Source: Bacteroidia bacterium
GTDB lineage: Bacteria > Bacteroidota > Bacteroidia > Bacteroidales > F082
Direction: 5' to 3'
DNA length: 64,000 bases
Assembly (NCBI GenBank): GCA_021287165.1
Contig: JAJTAY010000039.1
Coordinates: forward strand, 62,001 to 126,000
A program made the translations under genes and the position numbers. Under the pieces are notes generated by a model that was not told the origin of the DNA, searched no databases, and saw only the letters and a list, made by a program, of their open reading frames with translations. This document shows, piece after piece, positions 16,907-26,069 of the stretch. Each line of letters begins with the position of its first letter. Position 1 is the stretch's first letter.

Positions 16907-17556
16907 AAGATCTTTTTACCAGCAAATTCAAGCTCAGTCTTTTTTTATTATCGGCTGTTTATGCAGTGGGTTTCATCACCATACTGCTTAGCCACACTGA
17001 TAGCCTGATGCGTTTAACGCCTTACAACCTGCTTTTTGCAACGGCCCTGCTCATCTACAACGCAGAAAACCCCGACCGAAACTATACCATCTGGTTTCTT
17101 ATCAGTGCACTGGCCGGCTTCTTTCTCGAAGCCATTGGAACTGCAACTGGACTTATTTTTGGCACATACCACTATGGTAATGGTTTGGGAATCAAAGCTC
17201 TCGAAGTTCCGTTGATGATTGGCATCAACTGGCCGGTATTGGTTTTTGCCACTTCAGCCATTTTACTTCCGCTTGGATGGCACTGGATACTCAGGGCAGT
17301 GGCCGGCTCGCTCATGATGGTGGCCTACGATGTGCTGCTCGAACCGGTGGCCATGCGTTTCGATTTCTGGGACTGGGACGGAGGAGTTGTACCTCTCCAA
17401 AATTATCTTGCATGGTTTGTCATCGCACTGCTGATGCAATTGGGGGTGAACAGGTTTGTCAAACCGCTTGCAAACAAAATAGCCCTTTATATCATTATTA
17501 TACAAGCGGCATTTTTTGCTTTGCTCATTTATACTGAAAATCTCAGGGTATTTTAA
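16903..17556 (+). CDS. cruF: carotenoid 1',2'-hydratase-like membrane protein, CruF family
   Basis: Integral membrane protein of 217 residues with about six or seven hydrophobic segments. It matches the CruF/DUF422 carotenoid-biosynthesis family: FFLEAIGTATGLIFGTYHYG, VPLMIGINWPVLVFATS and YDVLLEPVAMRFDFWDWDGG are typical signature blocks. CruF adds water to the psi-end of gamma-carotene or lycopene to give the 1'-hydroxy group found in myxol- and saproxanthin-type carotenoids. The start at 16903 overlaps the desaturase stop (ATGA). Acidic and His residues on these loops are the probable catalytic ones. Downstream by 12 bp is a lycopene cyclase gene, so the cluster encodes late carotenoid steps. 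Confidence 0.85.
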   Translation: MKDLFTSKFKLSLFLLSAVYAVGFITILLSHTDSLMRLTPYNLLFATALLIYNAENPDRNYTIWFLISALAGFFLEAIGTATGLIFGTYHYGNGLGIKALEVPLMIGINWPVLVFATSAILLPLGWHWILRAVAGSLMMVAYDVLLEPVAMRFDFWDWDGGVVPLQNYLAWFVIALLMQLGVNRFVKPLANKIALYIIIIQAAFFALLIYTENLRVF

Positions 17557-17568
17557 AACAAATCGACC

Positions 17569-18249
17569 ATGAACCCCATCTACCTGTATCTTGACATTTT
17601 CACTGTCTTTTTCCCGTTTGTGCTGAGCTTCGACCGGAAAGTAGCCTTTTACAAGGAATGGAAATACCTGTTTCCGGCCATCCTTATCATGGCAGTATTT
17701 TTTATTGGAAAAGACGTCTGGTATGCAGCCATGCAAATCTGGGGCTTCAACGATCGGTATCTTCTGGGCGTTCGTTGGTTGGGCCTCCCCATCGAAGAAT
17801 GGATGTTTTTTGTAGTAGTACCCTATGCCATAGTGTTCATCTACGCCTGCCTTAAGGCCTACCTAAAAACCGACCCGCTGATCAGCGTGCACCGCCCACT
17901 TGCCATCGGCTTGAGCGTGTTGCTCATCGTGCTTGGGCTGATTTACTTTGACAGGCTTTACACCTCGATAATTTTCATCCTGACAGCGTTGTTGCTTCTT
18001 TACAATGTATATCGCCGGCAGCCCTGGCTCAGCATGTTTATGCTGGCTTATTTTGTTTCGCTTATTCCGTTTTTGCTGGTCAACGGGGTGCTCACAGGCA
18101 GCTGGCTCGAGGAGCCCATTGTCTGGTACGATAACAGCCACAACCTGGGCATACGTATTTTCACCATTCCCATTGAAGATACCATTTACAACCTGATGAT
18201 GTTCCTCATGACGGTGCAGCTGATGGAGTGGTTCAAAACGAAATATTAG
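17569..18249 (+). CDS. lycopene cyclase, fused CrtYc-CrtYd type
   Basis: A 226-residue membrane protein with about seven hydrophobic segments. It contains two related halves: RYLLGVRWLGLPIEEWMFFVVVPY (residues about 64-87) and a later NLGIRIFTIPIEDTIYNLMMF. The paired PIEEW/PIEDT motifs are the hallmark of the heterodimeric CrtYc/CrtYd lycopene cyclases, here joined in one chain as in fungal and archaeal fused forms. It cyclises the psi-ends of lycopene to beta rings. One or both ends may be cyclised; the presence of cruF and crtD genes suggests monocyclic products. Last gene of the operon, followed by a strong bidirectional terminator. Confidence 0.88.
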   Translation: MNPIYLYLDIFTVFFPFVLSFDRKVAFYKEWKYLFPAILIMAVFFIGKDVWYAAMQIWGFNDRYLLGVRWLGLPIEEWMFFVVVPYAIVFIYACLKAYLKTDPLISVHRPLAIGLSVLLIVLGLIYFDRLYTSIIFILTALLLLYNVYRRQPWLSMFMLAYFVSLIPFLLVNGVLTGSWLEEPIVWYDNSHNLGIRIFTIPIEDTIYNLMMFLMTVQLMEWFKTKY

Positions 18250-18266
18250 GTCAGACGGACAAAATA

Positions 18267-18303
18267 AAAAACACGCGTCAGGCAGGTCCGGACGCGTGTT
18301 TTT
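18267..18303 (+). terminator. Bidirectional terminator between carotenoid operon and tricorn gene
   Basis: A 13-bp perfect stem (AAAAACACGCGTC / GACGCGTGTTTTT, 18267-18279 and 18291-18303), with A-run before and T-run after, lies between convergent genes. Confidence 0.9.
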
Positions 18304-18322
18304 GTTTATTGACAAGCAAGAA

Positions 18323-21300
18323 CTATTTGATCTCTATTTCGATCCATTTGCTCCGGTCGGGCGGAGTGGGCGGGTTGATGCGTTTCACCGGATTGCGTTC
18401 GAGCTCTTCGAGAAGTACTTTAACAGCCATTTCGATGCCGGGGTCTTCGCCTTTGGCAAGTTTTTCAGGGCGGTCAACCACTTCGATGTCGGGATAAACG
18501 CCTACGCCTTCTATGATCCACTTTTCGTTTTCGTCGAAGATGCCAAAGCGGGGCACCGAGATGTAACCGCCGTCGGCCAGCCGTGCATTGCCCGAGATTC
18601 CAATGAGGCCGCCCCAGGTGCGTGTGCCGATGAGTTTGCCAAGTCCGAGCTTTTTAAAGAAATAAGGGAAGGCATCACCGCCCGAGCTTGAATAGCCATT
18701 AATAAGCATCACCTTCGGTCCGTCGTGGGCTATGCCGGGGGCTTTGCTGGGCATAAGTCCGTTACGGTGCCACCAGGTGAGGGTGCGGCGGTCGAGCAAG
18801 TCGGCCATGCGGTCGGGGATAAAACCTCCGCCGTTGTAGCGGTCGTCGATGATCAGGGCCTCTTTGTTATGGAACGAATACATTCCACGGAACAGTTCGC
18901 GGTTGCCGTCCTGGGCCGTATTGGGAACGTGGATATAGCCGATGCGGCCGCCAGAAAGCTTATCCACCATGGCCCTGCGCTCGAGCACCCAGTTGTAATA
19001 CATCAGTTCAAGTTCGCTGCTGATAGTTTTCACGGTGCTGGTGCGCTGGTTGCGGCCGGTGGGATCGGAACTCACGGTAATTTCGACATACTTATCGGCC
19101 AAATTTTCAAGGAATCTGTATGGATTATCTGCTGCGGTAATATCCTGTCCGTTGATGGCAATCAGGTAATCGCCCTCTTTAACATTCACTCCGGCTTCGG
19201 TCAGGGGTGAGCGGCGCGAAGGGTTCCAGTTTTCACCTTCAAAGATTTTCATGATACGGTGTCGTCCGGCTTTATTGTCAGCTTCGAGCACGGCACCCAG
19301 CAGGCCTCCTTCGGTGCGTTTGGGCCAGGCGATGTCGCCCCAGTCCACATAGGCATGACCGGCGTTCACCTCCGAAACCATTTCGTTGAGCAGGTAATCG
19401 AGATCGAAACGGCTTCCGACAAAGGGCAACAACACGCTGTACTGTTTGCGCGCAGCATCCCAATCCAAACCATGCATATTGTCAACGTAGAAGAAGTCGC
19501 GGAAAATTCGCCATCCGTCGGCATAAAGCTGTTCCCACTCGCTGCGCGGGTCAATCTTCATTTCCATGGCGTCGAGGTTGAGCTTCCCGCTGCCGGATTT
19601 CTGGTTGGGGGCAATCTTGACAATGCCGTAATCATTACCCGAACGGTAGAGCATGGTTTTGCCATCGGCCGAAGGTTGGGCGTTCATGCCCCGGTCGAGG
19701 ATTTCTTCGGTTTTCTGATCCTGAATGTTGTAGCGCATGATCTTGCCATCCGCAGCATAGAGCAGACCGCCTTCAACAGCATCGATGATGCGATAGTTGC
19801 CAGCGGGCATGGGCAGCACTTCAATGCGGTTGTTTGCACCCGACAAGTCAATCACCGTTTTTGGCAGTGGTGTTTCGGCCTTGGGTTCTGCTGCCTGTGA
19901 TTTACCTTTTTCCTGAGGTTTTTTGCCAGTTTCCTTGTTTTCTTTGTTTTCAACGGCAGCTTTCACGGGTTCGGTATCCACTTTTCTGGGTGCCAGTCGG
20001 GTGCCGTCGTTGCGCAGTGGCAGGGCATAGATGCGGGTGGCATTGTTGTAGAGGTAATCGAACTCGAAGCTGGAAAAGGCCAGATTGAAGTCGCGGTTGC
20101 TGACAAAGAAAATGAATTTGCCATCGCGGCTGAACACGGGGCTGCGGTCGGCAAACTGGTCGTCAGTCAGTTGAGTGGCTTTGGCCGTTGGGATATGATA
20201 AACCCAGATGGCTGCATTGCCGTTGTCAGATTCTTTGTTGTAGGTTATCCACTCCGAGTCGGGCGAGAAGGCGTAGGAACGTATCTCGTTGAAAGTGGCA
20301 CGGTCGATGGTGGTCTGTTTTCCGGTGTTTACATCCAGCAAGAGCAGCTGCATGGTACGATCGCTGTAAACCAGATATTTACTGTCGGGCGACCAGGTGG
20401 CTTCATATTTCCAGGCTTTCGAGCCGGAGGTGAGCTGACGGGGTTTGGCGCCTTTTTTATTTTCAAGCAAATACACTTCGTATTCACCAGTGGCATCTGA
20501 GTAATAAGCAATGTAACGGCCATCAGGCGACCAAACAGGATAAATTTCCCTGATACCCTGTGTATTGGTCAGGTTATCGATTTGTCCGTTTTCAGCAGGT
20601 ACGCTGAAAATGTCGCCGCGAGCGTCGAATAGCGCTCTTTTACCAGTGGGGGAGAGGCTGAAGCTGTGGATGTTGTCTTTTACATTTTTGAAATATGGCC
20701 TTAGGTTGGGGTTGTCGTAACGGATATTTACCTTAATGGGTTGGTTTTGACCGTTTGTCAGATCGAGAATCCAGAGCTGCCCTCCTTTTTCGTAAACGAT
20801 CTTACCGTTTTTACCCGAGGGCCACATCACGTCATAGTCCTTGTGAAATGTGAGCTGGTTGAGGGCTTTGGTTTTGGTGTCGTAGCTGTAGATGTTTAGA
20901 CGCAGGTCGCGGTCGCTGGCAAAGAATATTTTGTCGCCATACCAAATGGGCCACTGGTCGCTGCCGGCCCAGCTGGTAATTTGTTCGGAGGTATTGTTGC
21001 TGAGGTCATAAACCCACAATTCGGTGGCCCGGCCGCCTTTGTAACGTTTCCAGGTACGGAATTCGCGGTCAACGGGAGTGAAGCATATCTTACTGTCATC
21101 GGGCGAGAGTGCAGCAAAACCGCCGTTAACGATGGGCAGAGGCTTTTCGGGGGTGCCATCAACCCCGACGAGGTAGTAACGTCCATTGCGGTCGCCAAAC
21201 GAAGTCCGGTTCGATCTAAAAAGAATGTTTTTGCTGTCCGAAGTCCAGCCCAGCACCGCGTTGTCGAAGCCGCCGCGCGGAGGCATCACACCTACCGAAT

Positions 21301-21622
21301 TGTAAAATGTCAGCTGTCGGGCCTGACCGCCCTCGGAGGGCATGACCCAAATCTGACGACTGCCCGAATACTCTGCCGAAAAGGCGATCCAGCGTCCGTC
21401 GGGCGATATTTTGGGAAACAGTTCGAAACCCTCGTGCGAGGTTAACCTGCGGGCTTCGCCTCCACCGGCCGGCACCGTCCAGATGTCGCCGGCATAAACA
21501 AAAGCTACAATATTATTGCTGATATCGGGATGACGCATCAGACGGGCATCCTCGCCGGCCATCAGCAGCATCGGGATAAAAAACGCCGCAAGCGCAGCTA
21601 AGCTTTTAAAGATTTTCGTCAT
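18323..21622 (-). CDS. tricorn-like S41 family protease with beta-propeller
   Basis: Large peptidase of 1099 residues. A signal peptide (MTKIFKSLAALAAFFIPMLLMAGED) directs it to the periplasm. The N-terminal half holds WD40/TolB-like beta-propeller repeats: HPDISNNIVAFVYAGDIWTV, then recurrent 'SPDGRWIAF' units (ISPDGRWIAF, WSPDGRYIAY, WSPDSKYLVY, FSPDSEWITY). A Lys/Glu/Pro-rich linker (ENKENKETGKKPQEK) follows, then the tricorn core with a PDZ domain (ALTEAGVNVKEGDYLIAINGQ region) and an S41 domain: RIGYIHVPN, DDRYNGGGFI, and GYSSSGGDAFPYF with the catalytic Ser. I chose the ATG at 21622 because it begins the signal peptide; the frame is open 213 bp further upstream. It probably degrades peptides alone. 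Confidence 0.9.
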   Translation of the reverse strand: MTKIFKSLAALAAFFIPMLLMAGEDARLMRHPDISNNIVAFVYAGDIWTVPAGGGEARRLTSHEGFELFPKISPDGRWIAFSAEYSGSRQIWVMPSEGGQARQLTFYNSVGVMPPRGGFDNAVLGWTSDSKNILFRSNRTSFGDRNGRYYLVGVDGTPEKPLPIVNGGFAALSPDDSKICFTPVDREFRTWKRYKGGRATELWVYDLSNNTSEQITSWAGSDQWPIWYGDKIFFASDRDLRLNIYSYDTKTKALNQLTFHKDYDVMWPSGKNGKIVYEKGGQLWILDLTNGQNQPIKVNIRYDNPNLRPYFKNVKDNIHSFSLSPTGKRALFDARGDIFSVPAENGQIDNLTNTQGIREIYPVWSPDGRYIAYYSDATGEYEVYLLENKKGAKPRQLTSGSKAWKYEATWSPDSKYLVYSDRTMQLLLLDVNTGKQTTIDRATFNEIRSYAFSPDSEWITYNKESDNGNAAIWVYHIPTAKATQLTDDQFADRSPVFSRDGKFIFFVSNRDFNLAFSSFEFDYLYNNATRIYALPLRNDGTRLAPRKVDTEPVKAAVENKENKETGKKPQEKGKSQAAEPKAETPLPKTVIDLSGANNRIEVLPMPAGNYRIIDAVEGGLLYAADGKIMRYNIQDQKTEEILDRGMNAQPSADGKTMLYRSGNDYGIVKIAPNQKSGSGKLNLDAMEMKIDPRSEWEQLYADGWRIFRDFFYVDNMHGLDWDAARKQYSVLLPFVGSRFDLDYLLNEMVSEVNAGHAYVDWGDIAWPKRTEGGLLGAVLEADNKAGRHRIMKIFEGENWNPSRRSPLTEAGVNVKEGDYLIAINGQDITAADNPYRFLENLADKYVEITVSSDPTGRNQRTSTVKTISSELELMYYNWVLERRAMVDKLSGGRIGYIHVPNTAQDGNRELFRGMYSFHNKEALIIDDRYNGGGFIPDRMADLLDRRTLTWWHRNGLMPSKAPGIAHDGPKVMLINGYSSSGGDAFPYFFKKLGLGKLIGTRTWGGLIGISGNARLADGGYISVPRFGIFDENEKWIIEGVGVYPDIEVVDRPEKLAKGEDPGIEMAVKVLLEELERNPVKRINPPTPPDRSKWIEIEIK

Positions 21623-21752
21623 AAGGCATTGAAATTTGAGCGGGAAAATAAAGAATAAACCCTTGCGGGCGAATGTTTTTAAGCTTTCGGCCGGTTGCAG
21701 CTGACTTTCGGCAGTCGATTTATGCATCTCCCGATACCGGAGAAGATCAATT

Positions 21753-22604
21753 TCAGTTTTCAGCCCCTGCAATAAGGTCTTTGGCATGAATACAAAGCAC
21801 CGGAATGGGCGAATGGTTAACCATTTGTTGGGCATATGGTCCCAGCCAGATATTGGCCGTGGTGGTTTCCTGTTCGTCCATGATGCTGATCAGGTTGGCA
21901 TCTATTTTTATTGCGTAATCGATTGTAATATCAGTAAGGTTATCAGCCTCGAGCTCAACCACAGTATGCTTGATCTGGTTTTCGGTGAGATAGAGTTTAA
22001 CCTGATTGACATACTCCCTCACCACGTCGCGTAATTCTTCGAGTGGCGACGAAAACAAAGTAAGCACATGAATTTCAGCCTTGTAATATTTTGCAAGCAG
22101 GGTGGTGAATGGAACTTTTTGCCTGCTTTCGACCGTGCTGTCGATGGGCATCACAATCCGGGAAATGGGGATATTCATGTCGATTCCACCGCGTATGGTG
22201 ATAATGGGTCGTTCGGCGGCCGAAACAATGCGGTTGGCGTTGCTGCCAATCCAGAACTCCTCGAAACCCGAAGCGCCATGCGTACCTACAACAATCAGGA
22301 AGGCGTCTACTTCTTCAGCTGCCTGCACGATTTCTTTGTAAACCTTCCCTTTACGTATCTGATAGCTTATTTTTCCTCCGCTAAGACCTCCCTGACGCGA
22401 TTGCTTAAGGTCTTCGAAGCGCTTACTGGCCTCGTTGATTATCTGTCCCGGATCGACCTTGTAAATTTCTTTACCTGTTTCGGGGCGGTTCACCCACACC
22501 ATCATCACGTCAGCCTGGGCACGGTTGGCGATATCGATGGCATGGTCGAGGGCGTTAATGGAACAATCGGAAAAATCGATGCCTACAACGATAACTTTTT
22601 TCAT
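21753..22604 (-). CDS. tandem-domain universal stress protein (second copy)
   Basis: A 283-residue cytoplasmic protein with two Usp domains. The first (residues 1-140) has the complete ATP-binding signature G-2x-G-9x-G-S in VGTHGASGFEEFWIGSN. The second (from about 145) keeps the fold (RIVMPIDSTVE) but has IWLGPYAQQM in place of the nucleotide loop, so only one domain should bind ATP. It is the last gene of a three-gene leftward operon, Usp-SPOR-Usp. Its start codon overlaps the SPOR gene's stop by 4 bp. The sister Usp at 23035-23865 has the same intact-then-degenerate design. A heterodimer of the two is plausible but unproven. Confidence 0.9.
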   Translation of the reverse strand: MKKVIVVGIDFSDCSINALDHAIDIANRAQADVMMVWVNRPETGKEIYKVDPGQIINEASKRFEDLKQSRQGGLSGGKISYQIRKGKVYKEIVQAAEEVDAFLIVVGTHGASGFEEFWIGSNANRIVSAAERPIITIRGGIDMNIPISRIVMPIDSTVESRQKVPFTTLLAKYYKAEIHVLTLFSSPLEELRDVVREYVNQVKLYLTENQIKHTVVELEADNLTDITIDYAIKIDANLISIMDEQETTTANIWLGPYAQQMVNHSPIPVLCIHAKDLIAGAEN

Positions 22605-23026
22605 GGCTGTTGGTTTTGGTTGGTGAATGCTGGCAAAGGTGGAGGCTCTATGATATCTTTAATCACAAAAGCCTGACTGAACAGACGAATCACTTGCTGA
22701 AGCCGGCCCTCCGCTTCCAGTCGTGTGCGAAAATCGCCCACCCTTACGCGATAATAGGGTTGCCCAAAACTCAGATATGTTTTGTCTTCGGGAAAAGCTT
22801 CCTGATAGCGGGCGATAGCCGCCTGAGCTCGTTCTACGGCGGCGTTGCCCGACTCCATGAAGATTTGAATCCTAAAACCTTCTATTGGTTGAAGCTGTGG
22901 GTTGTTTCGGCTAATTTTCAGCAATGTATCGAGCTGTGGAGGGGCCGATACCTTGACATAGCCCTGCTGGGCGAAGAGGTTTACCCCTGCAAGAAGCATG
23001 ATAAGCAGCAGTGCAGTTTTGTGCAT
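22601..23026 (-). CDS. secreted SPOR-domain protein
   Basis: A 141-residue exported protein. Residues 1-20 form a signal peptide (MHKTALLLIMLLAGVNLFAQ). Residues about 48-125 are a SPOR domain: EGFRIQIFMESG, then PEDKTYLSFGQPYYRVRVGDFRTRLEAEGRLQQV, the RVGDF turn being typical. SPOR domains bind denuded glycan strands of peptidoglycan, often at division sites. It sits between two universal stress genes: 8 bp after the upstream one, and overlapping the downstream one by 4 bp. This cotranscription of a periplasmic peptidoglycan binder with two cytoplasmic stress proteins is unusual. The C-terminus is a short Pro/Gln tail. Confidence 0.85.
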   Translation of the reverse strand: MHKTALLLIMLLAGVNLFAQQGYVKVSAPPQLDTLLKISRNNPQLQPIEGFRIQIFMESGNAAVERAQAAIARYQEAFPEDKTYLSFGQPYYRVRVGDFRTRLEAEGRLQQVIRLFSQAFVIKDIIEPPPLPAFTNQNQQP

Positions 23027-23034
23027 GAGTTTTT

Positions 23035-23865
23035 TCAGACGGTTTGCGATTGAATGCTGAGCACCGGGATAACTGAGTAATTGATAATTTGTTGTGCGTA
23101 TGGGCCGAGGAACATGCTTCCGGAAGTTGAGCTTTGTTCTGTCATGATCGAGATGAGGTCGGCGTTTTCGTTCTTGGCAAATTCGATGATGGTACTCACT
23201 AACTGATCGGCCTCAATTTCCGTAAGACGGTGGGGGATATTTTTCTCCGAAAGGCATTTAACGGCTTCGTCGCCATAGGAGCGCATTCTCCGTCTGATGA
23301 CGTTCAGCGGGGTGTTGTAGATGAGCAGCGGGAGCACCTCTGCACCAAACAGGGAGGCAATTTTTGCCGCATAGGGCAGCTTTTGTCTGGTTTCGGGCGT
23401 GCTGTCGAGGGGCAGTACGATGCGTTTGATTACATCGGGTTTGATTTCATAATCACCCCTAAGTGTTACCACCGGACATGGCGATCCTGTAACAATCCGG
23501 TAGGCATTGCTGCCTATCCAGAACTGTTCGAAACCACTCACCCCGTGGGTGCCGGCAAACACGATATCGGCTTCCACCAAACGGGCAGCATTGGCCACCT
23601 CCTGATAAACCTTGCCTTTGCGCAGCATGGTGTTGATGCGGCCATTGTGCAGCCTCTCCTCAAACGAAGGGATGATTTCATCGAGTAGTTTGCGGGTTTC
23701 GATGCGCAGCTCCTGGTCGATATTGAGCACATTGTCGGGGGTGCTGCTGCTGTCGACCCAGACCAGATTGAGCGATGCCCCGGTTTTGTTTGCCACCTGA
23801 AGCGCATATTCCAGAGTCTTCAGGGCGTTTTTCGAAAAGTCGAAAGCTACGAGCAACTGTTTCAT
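23035..23865 (-). CDS. tandem-domain universal stress protein (first copy)
   Basis: A 276-residue protein with two Usp domains, first gene of the Usp-SPOR-Usp operon. Domain 1 begins MKQLLVAFDFSKNALKTLEYAL and contains the full ATP signature in AGTHGVSGFEQFWIGSN. Domain 2 (from about 140) has MFLGPYAQQI at the nucleotide loop and looks unable to bind ATP in the usual way. The paralogue two genes downstream has the same pattern, with FEEFWIGSNA and GPYAQQ shared, so the pair arose by duplication. The ATG at 23865 was chosen; a GTG 6 bp upstream is possible. An imperfect inverted repeat lies 40-70 bp upstream. Confidence 0.9.
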   Translation of the reverse strand: MKQLLVAFDFSKNALKTLEYALQVANKTGASLNLVWVDSSSTPDNVLNIDQELRIETRKLLDEIIPSFEERLHNGRINTMLRKGKVYQEVANAARLVEADIVFAGTHGVSGFEQFWIGSNAYRIVTGSPCPVVTLRGDYEIKPDVIKRIVLPLDSTPETRQKLPYAAKIASLFGAEVLPLLIYNTPLNVIRRRMRSYGDEAVKCLSEKNIPHRLTEIEADQLVSTIIEFAKNENADLISIMTEQSSTSGSMFLGPYAQQIINYSVIPVLSIQSQTV

Positions 23866-23907
23866 AACCACAGGTTTTCAATGGGTTAGACCATCGTTGA
23901 CTGCTGT

Positions 23908-23938
23908 GTTAACGTCCAAGGCCTTTCCTTGCGTTAAC
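23908..23938. repeat. Imperfect inverted repeat upstream of the Usp operon
   Basis: GTTAACG-TC-CAAGG (23908-23921) pairs with CCTTG-CGTTAAC (23927-23938), 12 bp with a 2-base bulge. It lies about 45-75 bp upstream of the Usp start codon and may be an operator; it is not followed by a T-run in either direction. Confidence 0.45.
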
Positions 23939-24005
23939 GTGGAGCTAAGTTAGTGAGAAAAGCCAGTCAATACAAACCCAAAAGGTCTTATTGTACCCAT
24001 TTTCG

Positions 24006-24013
24006 TACTTTTG
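24006..24013 (+). promoter_or_regulatory. -7 element before ruvB
   Basis: TACTTTTG followed by C is a perfect Bacteroidota -7 box, 33 bp before the chosen ATG of ruvB. No convincing -33 element is present. Its position inside a longer open frame supports the ATG at 24047 as the true start. Confidence 0.45.
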
Positions 24014-24046
24014 CCCTTTACCTTTAGTCGCGATACTTTTCCGAAA

Positions 24047-25084
24047 ATGAACAAAAACCCGCGAAACCACAACCTCGATGCCGAAGGAGGCTCGCTGAGT
24101 CAGGCCGAGCGCGAGCTTGAGAAAGCCCTTAGGCCCGATGCTTTTGCAAGTTTTGTGGGTCAGGAGAAGGTTACCGACAATTTGAGGGTTTTTGTTCAGG
24201 CGGCCCGTCAGCGCGGCGAGGCCCTCGACCATGTGTTGCTCCACGGCCCGCCCGGTCTTGGCAAAACTACTCTTTCGCACATTATTGCCAATGAGCTGGG
24301 TGTGAACATCAAAATCACCTCAGGTCCGGTGCTCGACAAGCCGGGCGATCTGGCCGGACTGCTCACCAATCTCGAAGAAAACGATGTGCTGTTTATCGAC
24401 GAGATTCACCGCCTTAGTCCAATAGTGGAAGAGTACCTCTATTCCGCTATGGAGGATTTCCGCATCGACATCATGATCGAAACCGGCCCCAATGCCCGAA
24501 GTGTGCAAATAGGACTAAACCGCTTCACCCTCATCGGGGCCACTACACGCAGTGGCTTGCTAACAAGCCCTTTGCGCAGCCGTTTCGGAATTTCGTCGCG
24601 TCTCGAATATTATGATGCTCCCACCCTGTCAGGTATCATCCGGCGCTCGGCTTCCATCCTTAATGTCCCGATCAATGAGGAAGCTTCGTTCGAAATTGCT
24701 CGCCGCAGCAGGGGTACGCCGCGTATTGCCAACCTGCTCCTGAGGCGGGTGCGCGATTTTGCCCAGATCAAGGGCAATGGCAGCATCGATATGCCCATTG
24801 CCCAGTATGCACTCAAGGCACTCAATGTTGACCAGCACGGCCTTGACGAAATGGACAACCGGATTCTACAGGCCATCGTCGAAAAGTTTAAAGGAGGACC
24901 GGTGGGTATCAACACTATTGCCACGGCTGTGGGCGAAGAGGCAGGCACCATCGAAGAGGTTTATGAGCCCTTCCTTATCAAAGAAGGCTACATCATGCGC
25001 ACACCACGCGGACGCGAAGCCACCGACCTGGCCTACAAGCATTTGGGAAAAATGCGCAGACCTGATCAACCCACACTTTTTTAA
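24047..25084 (+). CDS. ruvB: Holliday junction branch-migration helicase RuvB
   Basis: Hexameric AAA+ motor that, with RuvA, drives branch migration of Holliday junctions. The 345 residues show [10 protein letters not shown] (Walker A), VLFIDEIHR (Walker B), [20 protein letters not shown] (sensor 1 and arginine finger) and the winged-helix C-terminus ending [11 protein letters not shown]. The start at ATG 24047 gives [10 protein letters not shown], the expected short N-terminus; the longer frame begins at a TTG that overlaps a -7 promoter box. Head of a rightward run ruvB-queG-redoxin with gaps of 15 and 22 bp. ruvA and ruvC are not in the window. Confidence 0.97.
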   Translation: MNKNPRNHNLDAEGGSLSQAERELEKALRPDAFASFVGQEKVTDNLRVFVQAARQRGEALDHVLLHGPPGLGKTTLSHIIANELGVNIKITSGPVLDKPGDLAGLLTNLEENDVLFIDEIHRLSPIVEEYLYSAMEDFRIDIMIETGPNARSVQIGLNRFTLIGATTRSGLLTSPLRSRFGISSRLEYYDAPTLSGIIRRSASILNVPINEEASFEIARRSRGTPRIANLLLRRVRDFAQIKGNGSIDMPIAQYALKALNVDQHGLDEMDNRILQAIVEKFKGGPVGINTIATAVGEEAGTIEEVYEPFLIKEGYIMRTPRGREATDLAYKHLGKMRRPDQPTLF

Positions 25085-25099
25085 AGAATTGCCAACCGG

Positions 25100-26047
25100 A
25101 TGGAGGGCAGCAATCAGCAAATCCGACAACTCATTATCAGTCAGGCTCAAAAGCTTGGCTTTGAAGAGGTAGGTATCGCCAAAGCCGACTTTCTGACCGA
25201 ACATGCGCAATACATGGAAGCCTGGCTTGCTAAGGGCTATCAGGGCACCATGGGCTATCTGGAGCGCAATCGCGAAAAACGCTACGACCCACGACAGCTA
25301 CTCGAAGGAACAAAGAGCGTGGTCACGGTGCTGCAGAATTATTATCCTGCTGAGCAACTCCCTCCAGACGATAATTTCCGCATAGCAAAATATGCCCTGG
25401 GGAAAGATTATCACCAGGTGATCCGCCAAAAATTGCGCTTAATGCTTAAGGCCATAGAAGCTGAAACCGGGCCGCTCAAAGCAAGAGCTTTCAGCGATTC
25501 GGCTCCTGTGCTCGACCGTGCCTGGGCCGAGTTGTGCGGGTTGGGATTTATCGGAAAAAATACCTGCCTCATTCATCCCCGCAAAGGCTCTTATTTTTTC
25601 ATTGGACATCTGTTTCTTCCAATTGAACTCGAGGAGAAGAAAGAAACGGTCAGCGATTATTGTGGCACCTGCCGTCGATGCATTGATGCCTGCCCGACGG
25701 GAGCCCTTGCTGCCCCGCACCAACTCGATGCAAACCAATGTATTTCCTACCTTACTATCGAATATCGCGGCCGACTACCTGAAAACCTGCGCGATAAGTT
25801 TTCGGGCTACATCTTTGGCTGCGATATCTGCCAGGATGTTTGCCCATGGAATCGGTTTGCAAAGCCCCATCAGGAACCACTTTTCGCCTTGCGCGATGAG
25901 CTGAAAAACATGCGCCGAACCGACTGGCTGAACCTCGATGAACAGCGTTTTAATGAACTTTTCTCCGATTCTGCTGTTGAGCGTACAGGTTATACCGGAC
26001 TAAAAAGAAACATCCATTTTTTGTCCGAAAGCACAGAAAAGCAATAA
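25100..26047 (+). CDS. queG: epoxyqueuosine reductase
   Basis: Cobalamin and iron-sulfur enzyme that reduces epoxyqueuosine to queuosine at the wobble base of GUN tRNAs. The 315 residues begin with the cobalamin-binding domain (SQAQKLGFEEVGIAKADFL, AWLAKGYQGTMGYLERN). Two [4Fe-4S] clusters are coordinated by CGTCRRCIDACPTGAL and CDICQDVCPWNRFA. The KNTCLIHPRKGSYFFIGHL block is also typical. Bacterial QueG proteins often carry C-terminal HEAT repeats; this one is the short form. It starts 15 bp after ruvB and is part of that transcript. Confidence 0.95.
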   Translation: MEGSNQQIRQLIISQAQKLGFEEVGIAKADFLTEHAQYMEAWLAKGYQGTMGYLERNREKRYDPRQLLEGTKSVVTVLQNYYPAEQLPPDDNFRIAKYALGKDYHQVIRQKLRLMLKAIEAETGPLKARAFSDSAPVLDRAWAELCGLGFIGKNTCLIHPRKGSYFFIGHLFLPIELEEKKETVSDYCGTCRRCIDACPTGALAAPHQLDANQCISYLTIEYRGRLPENLRDKFSGYIFGCDICQDVCPWNRFAKPHQEPLFALRDELKNMRRTDWLNLDEQRFNELFSDSAVERTGYTGLKRNIHFLSESTEKQ

Positions 26048-26069
26048 AAAACACAAAACGAATCGCAAT

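Noticed and set aside
21623..21835. N-terminal extension of the tricorn-like protease
   Set aside because: The chosen ATG begins a textbook signal peptide; the 71 residues upstream overlap the Usp gene and have no matching pattern.
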